DNA of 64,000 nt from assembly GCA_028279375.1 (NCBI GenBank), contig JANQNW010000003.1, positions 330,535-394,534 of the forward strand, written 5' to 3'. The DNA comes from Phycisphaerales bacterium (lineage in GTDB: Bacteria; Planctomycetota; Phycisphaerae; Phycisphaerales; UBA1924). Both the position numbers and the translations under genes were made by a program. Numbering within the stretch: the first letter of the stretch is position 1; each line of letters starts with the position of its first letter. Under the pieces are notes generated by a model, which was not told the origin of the DNA, ran no database searches, and saw only the letters and a list, made by a program, of their open reading frames with translations. Below, in pieces: positions 59,419 through 64,000 of this stretch.

Positions 59419-60662
59419 GTATTTTCGCTCGCTCGCTCTTCCCATGCCCAGGGAAGGACTCGAAGCAATGTGCCCGCTTCGACTTTCTCATCGCCTTCGG
59501 GAATCTCGACGAGTCCGGTGGCGCCCGAGCAGTGCGAGAAGTCGCCTGAGCCCTGCCAATGCGGGACACGGACAGTTTCGCCCTCGAGAACACACGGACG
59601 GAAGAGCCTCCTACGTGGATTCGGAGTGATGGCCTCCCCAAGTTGGCAATGGCGCCACGGAAGCGCTGGTGTCTCTCCTGCAAGACGGCGCACAAGTGGC
59701 CAGAGGAAGAGATGCGAGGTCGCGAATACGGACACTGGATTGCCTGGGAGCGAGATGACCCACGATGGGTCCGCCTCGGTTCGATCGAGCTTCGAACACA
59801 TGATCGGCTTGCCGGGTTGGATCGCGGCGCCCCGGAGGACTCGTTCAGCGCCAAGTCGCTCAAGCGCCAGGGGGAACCAGTCGCGTTCGCCGGCCGACAC
59901 GCCTCCGATCGTCACGATCACATCGACGCGCGCCGCCATTGTCGTCAATGCGTCGATCGTGGCGTTGAACTCGTCCGGGCAATGAATCACCGTCTCCAGG
60001 TGCGCGCCGAAATGGGCAAGCGCGTGGCGTAGGAACTCCGCATTCGAATCACGGATCTGATGGGCCCCGAGCTGGTCTGCAGGCGTGGCTGACGGGACGA
60101 CCTCGTTTCCTGATGAGATCACTCCAGCGACCGGCCTCCTCGAACCAACCAGCAGGGAGGTCCTTCCGACAGCGGCTGCGATGCTCAGGTCGAGTGGCGT
60201 CAGGCGTCTGCCGGGGCCGAACAGCACCTCGTCTGCTTCAGCGTCCGCACCGGTCCGGTGGATGCAGTCGCCGGCTTGAACGCGATCGGATTCGATCTTC
60301 ACTTCCGACTCGCCGCGATCGGTCCATTCGTGACGCACGACCGTGTCTGCGCTGGCCGGCACGGGCGCGCCGGTGGCGATTCGAACGCATGTGCCAGGAT
60401 CAAGCGAGATCTCGGTCGGATCTCCGGCGTCGATGCGGCCGATTACGCGGAGCCCGTTTCCTCCGTTCAGGTCAGCGAAGCGGAGCGCGTAGCCGTCCAT
60501 CGCCGCTCGATCAAACGGGGGCAAGGGCCGATCTGTCCGGATCTCCTCGGCGACCTCAGCACCGAGCGCAGTGGCATGAGGTCGCCTGACCGGCGACTGG
60601 AGGGGTGAAGCGCTCGTGAGCAGCGACTCAAGAGCCTCCTCATAGGACGGAAGGGGGACCAT
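59415..60662 (-). CDS. moeA: Molybdopterin molybdotransferase MoeA
   Basis: MoeA inserts molybdenum into molybdopterin. The N-terminal DRPLPPFDRAAMDGYALRF, the TGAPVPASADTVVRHE segment, the middle motif VIVTIGGVSAGERDWFPLAL (with Gly-Gly-Val-Ser) and VISLPGNPVSVFATSHLFL are typical. Length 415 aa. It is followed by an overlapping moaD, so this is a small molybdenum-cofactor operon. It diverges from the HEAT gene with 275 bases between. Confidence 0.95.
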   Translation of the reverse strand: MVPLPSYEEALESLLTSASPLQSPVRRPHATALGAEVAEEIRTDRPLPPFDRAAMDGYALRFADLNGGNGLRVIGRIDAGDPTEISLDPGTCVRIATGAPVPASADTVVRHEWTDRGESEVKIESDRVQAGDCIHRTGADAEADEVLFGPGRRLTPLDLSIAAAVGRTSLLVGSRRPVAGVISSGNEVVPSATPADQLGAHQIRDSNAEFLRHALAHFGAHLETVIHCPDEFNATIDALTTMAARVDVIVTIGGVSAGERDWFPLALERLGAERVLRGAAIQPGKPIMCSKLDRTEADPSWVISLPGNPVSVFATSHLFLWPLVRRLAGETPALPWRHCQLGEAITPNPRRRLFRPCVLEGETVRVPHWQGSGDFSHCSGATGLVEIPEGDEKVEAGTLLRVLPWAWEERASENT

Positions 60663-60937
60663 GGGCGCAACTCTAGCGAGCGGCGACTGCGATCATCCGG
60701 CGCGGGCGGCCGTCATGTCTATGAGGTTGGCGTTTTCGGGGGGCGCTGGATAGATTGGCCCCGCTCGGACGGATCCACATGGGGTTTCTCCCCGTATAGG
60801 TGCGTGCGAGGGTGGAGTGCGCGCCGAGCGTGGCGCGTCGGGATGTTCGCCCCGCGTTCTGGTTATCGATCGGGCGTTCTCCGAACGTGATCTGGCGCCG
60901 ATGACCGCCCCTCGGGCGATCGGTAGAGGAGTCGACT

Positions 60938-63130
60938 GTGCAAACTCGTCGCAATGGATTCGGTGGCGCCGCGGCCGGCGCACTCTCACTTGCTCTGGTC
61001 GTCGGCGCTTTCGGCGTCGTCGTTCCTGTCTCGCCGGCGCTGGCGCAGCAGGAGGAATCGACAGAGCAGATGTCGAATGAGCAACTGCTACGCGACTTCG
61101 CCTTCTTCGTGACGATCCGGCAGGACGAACTCGCGCTTGCCCACGCGAACGAGTTGCTGCGTCGCGGCCTGAGCGCCGACGAGTTCGTGGGTCTGGTTGA
61201 AGACTCCGGTGTTGAGAAGAAGTTCGAGCGCGCGATCCGGACCGCGATGCAGGCGCCGCAACTCGAGGGCATTGCGGCCCAGTTGAATAACCTCTTCGAG
61301 GAAGGTCATCGGGCGCGAGCGCGAAACCCGCAGGAGATCTCGCGGAATATCCAGCTGCTCACGCAGAATCCGAGAGCGAGGCTTCTCGCGCGCGAGCGCC
61401 TGCTCGCGGCGCGTGAGTACGCTGTTCCCCAACTCCTCGAAGTGCTGATGGCTCGATCCGACCAGGCGCTCGAAGGTCACGTCGAGCGACTGCTTGTCGA
61501 AATGGGCGGCAATGCTGTCATGCCACTCTGCGCAGCGCTTGATGGCGCTGATGAGACGACGCAGGAGCGCATCGCGAAGATTCTTGGCGAGATCCACTAT
61601 CCATCGGCTCGGGCCTCGCTGTACGACCTCCTGCAAAGCACGCGAGCGTCCACCGTTCGGGACGCCTGCATCCGCGCGATCGCGCAGATCCAGGGCAACG
61701 GCGAACTGCACCCTTCCGTCGCCGAGCTCTACTACCAGCTCGCCGAGGACTATTACCGCTCCTCCCCGAGCCTGATTCGATTCCCGGGTGAGGACTTTCA
61801 ACTGCTGTGGACCTTCGACCCCGGCATCGGGCTGTACCCGACGGCAATTCGCACAGAGGTCTTCGGCGAAGCTCGCGCGATGGAACTCGCCGAGAAGGCG
61901 ATTCAGCTTGACGACGATCATGAGCGGGCGCTCTCGCTCTGGCTTGCCGCGAATATGTCGCGTGATATCAATCAGCCCTCGGGATATGAGAATCCTGTGT
62001 ATCCGGATGATCGGAAGAGCGCGCTCTTCTACATGGTCATGGCGGGCTCGGAGGCATCGCAGCGCGTGCTCGCGAGGGCGATCGCTGATGCGGACACGCC
62101 GCTCATGCGTCGAACCATCGAGGCTCTTTCCCGTAGCGCCGGCGGCGCCAGCCTGTGGGAAGGTCTGGGGTCGCAGCGCCCGCTGCTCGACGCTCTGAGC
62201 TATCCGGATCGTCGCGTGCAGTTTGAAGCAGCACTGGCAATTGGCAAAGCGAAGCCGCGCGCGCCGTTCGCGGGCTCCGATCGTGTCACACCGATTCTCG
62301 CCAGCGCTGTGAGACACGCTTCAGCGCGATACGCGCTGGTGCTTGCGGACAGCGCCAATCGTCGCGATGAGTTGCATCAGATTCTCGAGTCGCTCGGGTA
62401 CACCGTGCTCCAGAGCGGAACCTCGATCTCGGATATGGCCGCGGTCATCTCCGAGGCGCCCGGCGTGGACATGGTCGTTTCCGATCTTCCGCGCAGTGGC
62501 TCTCTCTCGCTGATCGATGATGTCCGTTCGACGCCGAAGCTCTCAGTCACCCCCATCCTGGCCATTCTCCCGGGCTCGGCATGGACCGAGTTGATCTCAC
62601 GCTTTGCGACAGATCCGCTGACGGATGTTCGTTCACGCGGCGTCAGCGCCTCACAGATCTCGATCTCCATCGAGCAACTCGCCCTCAGCGCGACCGGGCC
62701 TGCGGTGGACGAGGTCGAGGCCGAGGTGTACGCCCTCTCGGCGCTCTCGGTGCTGAGGGATCTCGCCATCAGCCGGAATCCGGTGCTCAGAGCCGACGAC
62801 GCGGAAGCTTCGTTGATCCTGGCGCTCGACGAAACCTCCGGACAGGTTCGACTGAGCGTTGCGGATGTGCTCGCCCGGATAGACAGCGGTCGTTCACAGC
62901 GGGCGCTTGCGGAGGCGATGTTCGACGCCACAGGCGATGACCAACTCGACTTGATTCAACGCGTGAGCGAGTCAGCCAAGAACTTCGGGAATTTGCTCGA
63001 GCCCCGCCAGCAGCGTCGACTGATCGAGATGATCGACAGCGGCGCAGACGAGATCGCCACGGCGTCCGCATCGCTCGTGGGCACACTGAATCTGTCTGAG
63101 CGGAATCTCTCAGACCTCATCCTCGACTGA
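60938..63130 (+). CDS. Secreted HEAT-repeat protein with receiver-like segment
   Basis: A 730-residue exported protein; the signal peptide (about 1-36) ends SPALA-QQE. HEAT-like helices follow (VPQLLEVLMARSDQALEGHV, AVMPLCAALDGADETTQERI) plus a longer TPR-like region (AMELAEKAIQLDDDHERALS). Residues about 462-560 look like a receiver domain: RYALVLADSANRRDELHQIL, LESLGYTVLQSGTSISDMAA, DMVVSDLPRSG, with Asp in the phosphoacceptor place but the DD pocket reduced. HEAT-like helices return at the C-terminus. Start is GTG at 60938 after AGAGGA. Function unknown; a scaffold role is inferred. Confidence 0.75.
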   Translation: MQTRRNGFGGAAAGALSLALVVGAFGVVVPVSPALAQQEESTEQMSNEQLLRDFAFFVTIRQDELALAHANELLRRGLSADEFVGLVEDSGVEKKFERAIRTAMQAPQLEGIAAQLNNLFEEGHRARARNPQEISRNIQLLTQNPRARLLARERLLAAREYAVPQLLEVLMARSDQALEGHVERLLVEMGGNAVMPLCAALDGADETTQERIAKILGEIHYPSARASLYDLLQSTRASTVRDACIRAIAQIQGNGELHPSVAELYYQLAEDYYRSSPSLIRFPGEDFQLLWTFDPGIGLYPTAIRTEVFGEARAMELAEKAIQLDDDHERALSLWLAANMSRDINQPSGYENPVYPDDRKSALFYMVMAGSEASQRVLARAIADADTPLMRRTIEALSRSAGGASLWEGLGSQRPLLDALSYPDRRVQFEAALAIGKAKPRAPFAGSDRVTPILASAVRHASARYALVLADSANRRDELHQILESLGYTVLQSGTSISDMAAVISEAPGVDMVVSDLPRSGSLSLIDDVRSTPKLSVTPILAILPGSAWTELISRFATDPLTDVRSRGVSASQISISIEQLALSATGPAVDEVEAEVYALSALSVLRDLAISRNPVLRADDAEASLILALDETSGQVRLSVADVLARIDSGRSQRALAEAMFDATGDDQLDLIQRVSESAKNFGNLLEPRQQRRLIEMIDSGADEIATASASLVGTLNLSERNLSDLILD

Positions 63131-63163
63131 TCCTCGCGCGACCGAATAACGCGATTTGCGAGA

Positions 63164-63196
63164 CGGCGTCGCCCAGCAGGGACGGCGCCGTTTTTC
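63164..63196 (+). terminator. Rho-independent terminator after the HEAT gene
   Basis: ACGGCGTC (63164-63171) pairs with GGCGCCGT (63185-63192), 8 pairs including one G-U, and is followed at once by a T-run (63192-63196, TTTTT). It lies 34 bases after the HEAT-gene stop. It is the clearest terminator in the window. Confidence 0.8.
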
Positions 63197-63504
63197 ATGT
63201 TCGCTCCGATCGGCGACGAGTCTCTCGGACCATGCGACCGCGCGGTCTGGTTCGCATCACGCGGATGCGTGGGTCGCGCCGGATGGGCACGCCCGAGAGC
63301 GCAGAATCACAGAGCGGGACTCAAGCGATCTGAATCGGTTCGGACCTCCTGACGATGACGAATTCGCTCCAGGCGCATGGGGTGTGCGAGATGTGGTGTG
63401 TCCAACCCGGGGCGTTCCCGGATTCGACGGGCGCAACCGGCCGAAGGACGCGGCGCTCTCGCAGGAGATTGACGTCTGTCTTCGATTAGTGAGGAGTGAG
63501 TTCC
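63197..63504. other. Intergenic region upstream of the pseudopilin gene
   Basis: A 308-base stretch with no credible gene on either strand. It presumably holds the pseudopilin promoter, but no good -35/-10 pair is seen. A GAGGAG ribosome-binding site ends it (63491-63496). A short tmRNA-like word at 63420-63431 was examined and rejected. Confidence 0.6.
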
Positions 63505-64000
63505 ATGAACAAGTTCCACAGGAAGGGTTTTACCCTTGTCGAAATTCTGATCGTGGTCGTGATTCTCGGAATCCTGGCCGCGATCGTCGTGCCGCAGTTC
63601 ACGAGCGCCAGCACCGAGGCGATCAAGAGCTCGCTGCAGAGTCAGCTTCAGACGATCAGTTCGCAGGTCGAGCTGTATCGCGTCCGCAACCAGGGCGCGT
63701 TCCCGGACTTTGAGGACGCCGGCTGGGACGACCTGACCACGGACGAGTATCTGAAGGACGAGCCGTTCAACGGCTACACGGGCCAGACCGCAATCGCGGC
63801 CGGAAGCGCCGAAGACGCTGCCGCGGAGACCCGCGACAGCGAGAACGGTTGGTACTTTGACGCCGACGACAACTTCTCGATCGCTGCGTCGGGCTTCGAC
63901 TCCGCCACGAATCTCCTCGAGCATGAGACCGAGGAAGAGGGCGGCGGCGGCGGCGGCGGCGGCGGGGGCGGCGGTGGTGGTGGTGGGGGAGGTGGGGGGT
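63505..64000 (+). CDS. Type II secretion/type IV pilus pseudopilin, partial, with poly-glycine tail
   Basis: The frame begins MNKFHRKGFTLVEILIVVVI, the class III prepilin signal with cleavage expected between Gly8 and Phe9 and the conserved Glu at position +5 (FTLVE). GILAAIVVPQFTSAS continues the hydrophobic helix. The mature body (to about residue 142) resembles GspG-type major pseudopilins, with TSADE-like loops (NGYTGQTAIAAG, ENGWYFDADDNFSIA). The frame then enters EEE followed by twenty Gly codons and runs off the window. No stop is present, so the full length is unknown. Start ATG 63505 follows GAGGAG. Confidence 0.88.
   Translation, partial: MNKFHRKGFTLVEILIVVVILGILAAIVVPQFTSASTEAIKSSLQSQLQTISSQVELYRVRNQGAFPDFEDAGWDDLTTDEYLKDEPFNGYTGQTAIAAGSAEDAAAETRDSENGWYFDADDNFSIAASGFDSATNLLEHETEEEGGGGGGGGGGGGGGGGGGGG

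Noticed and set aside
60663..60937. Possible molybdenum-cofactor riboswitch before moeA
   Set aside because: No conserved Moco RNA motif or stable multi-stem structure was recognised in this 275-base divergent gap.
63420..63431. GGATTCGACGGG, which resembles the start of tmRNA
   Set aside because: The rest of tmRNA (tag reading frame, TPsiC arm, CCA end) is not found, and the pseudopilin gene begins 74 bases later, so there is no room for a tmRNA.
1..64000. CRISPR arrays, insertion sequences, prophage or tRNA genes
   Set aside because: No regularly spaced repeats, transposase or phage proteins, or cloverleaf-forming sequence with the TPsiC word were seen by eye.

Overview
The window is GC-rich and densely coded. 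It suggests a motile, diderm, meso-DAP peptidoglycan-making bacterium, most likely a planctomycete of the Phycisphaerae type. That placement is an inference. It rests on the flagellar gene order, a stand-alone LigD-phosphoesterase-like protein, secreted HEAT-repeat proteins, a GspG-type pseudopilin and a MurE with a DNPR motif. No rRNA, tRNA, CRISPR array, insertion sequence or prophage gene was recognised, so this reads as core chromosome with a few lineage-specific genes.

Region 1 (1-23031, all + strand) is one long flagellar supercluster: fliF(partial)-fliG-fliH-fliI-fliJ-motE-like-fliK-flgD-flg_new-like-flgE-flbD-motA-motB-fliL-fliN-fliO-fliP-fliQ-fliR-flhB-flhA-flhF-flhG-small membrane protein-fliA. 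It encodes the MS-ring tail, switch, export ATPase complex, export gate, hook, stator, the polar-placement GTPase/ATPase pair and sigma-28. fliM is absent from its expected place between fliL and fliN. Region 2 (23108-35601, +) holds folK, a secreted unknown, a FAD/Fe-S dehydrogenase fusion, an M24 peptidase, the peptidoglycan genes murE-murF-mraY, a MATE transporter and a GNAT acetyltransferase.

Region 3 (35598-41297, - strand) reads guaA, aroB, then a ParA-type ATPase fused to a C-terminal glycogen-binding (CBM48/AMPK1-CBM-like) domain, then a protein that looks like a MinD/FlhG-fold ATPase without its Walker A loop. This ATPase/pseudo-ATPase pair is the best candidate for an undescribed system here. 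Region 4 (41396-45475, +) has a lipoprotein, an anti-sigma kinase and STAS pair, an MlaE-type permease and mnmG. Region 5 (45476-50020, - strand) is a methyl-cycle group: a radical SAM protein, an ArsR-methyltransferase fusion whose start codon lies in a perfect palindrome, ahcY and metF.

Region 6 (50224-64000) is mixed: an MscS channel, a TPR lipoprotein, a LigD-PE-like protein, asnB, an orphan OppF-like ATPase, a divergent sigma-like protein, ygfZ, an M42 aminopeptidase, a response regulator with an excisionase-type DNA-binding domain, moaD-moeA, a secreted HEAT protein with a degenerate receiver-like segment, and a pseudopilin that runs off the window edge inside a run of twenty glycine codons.
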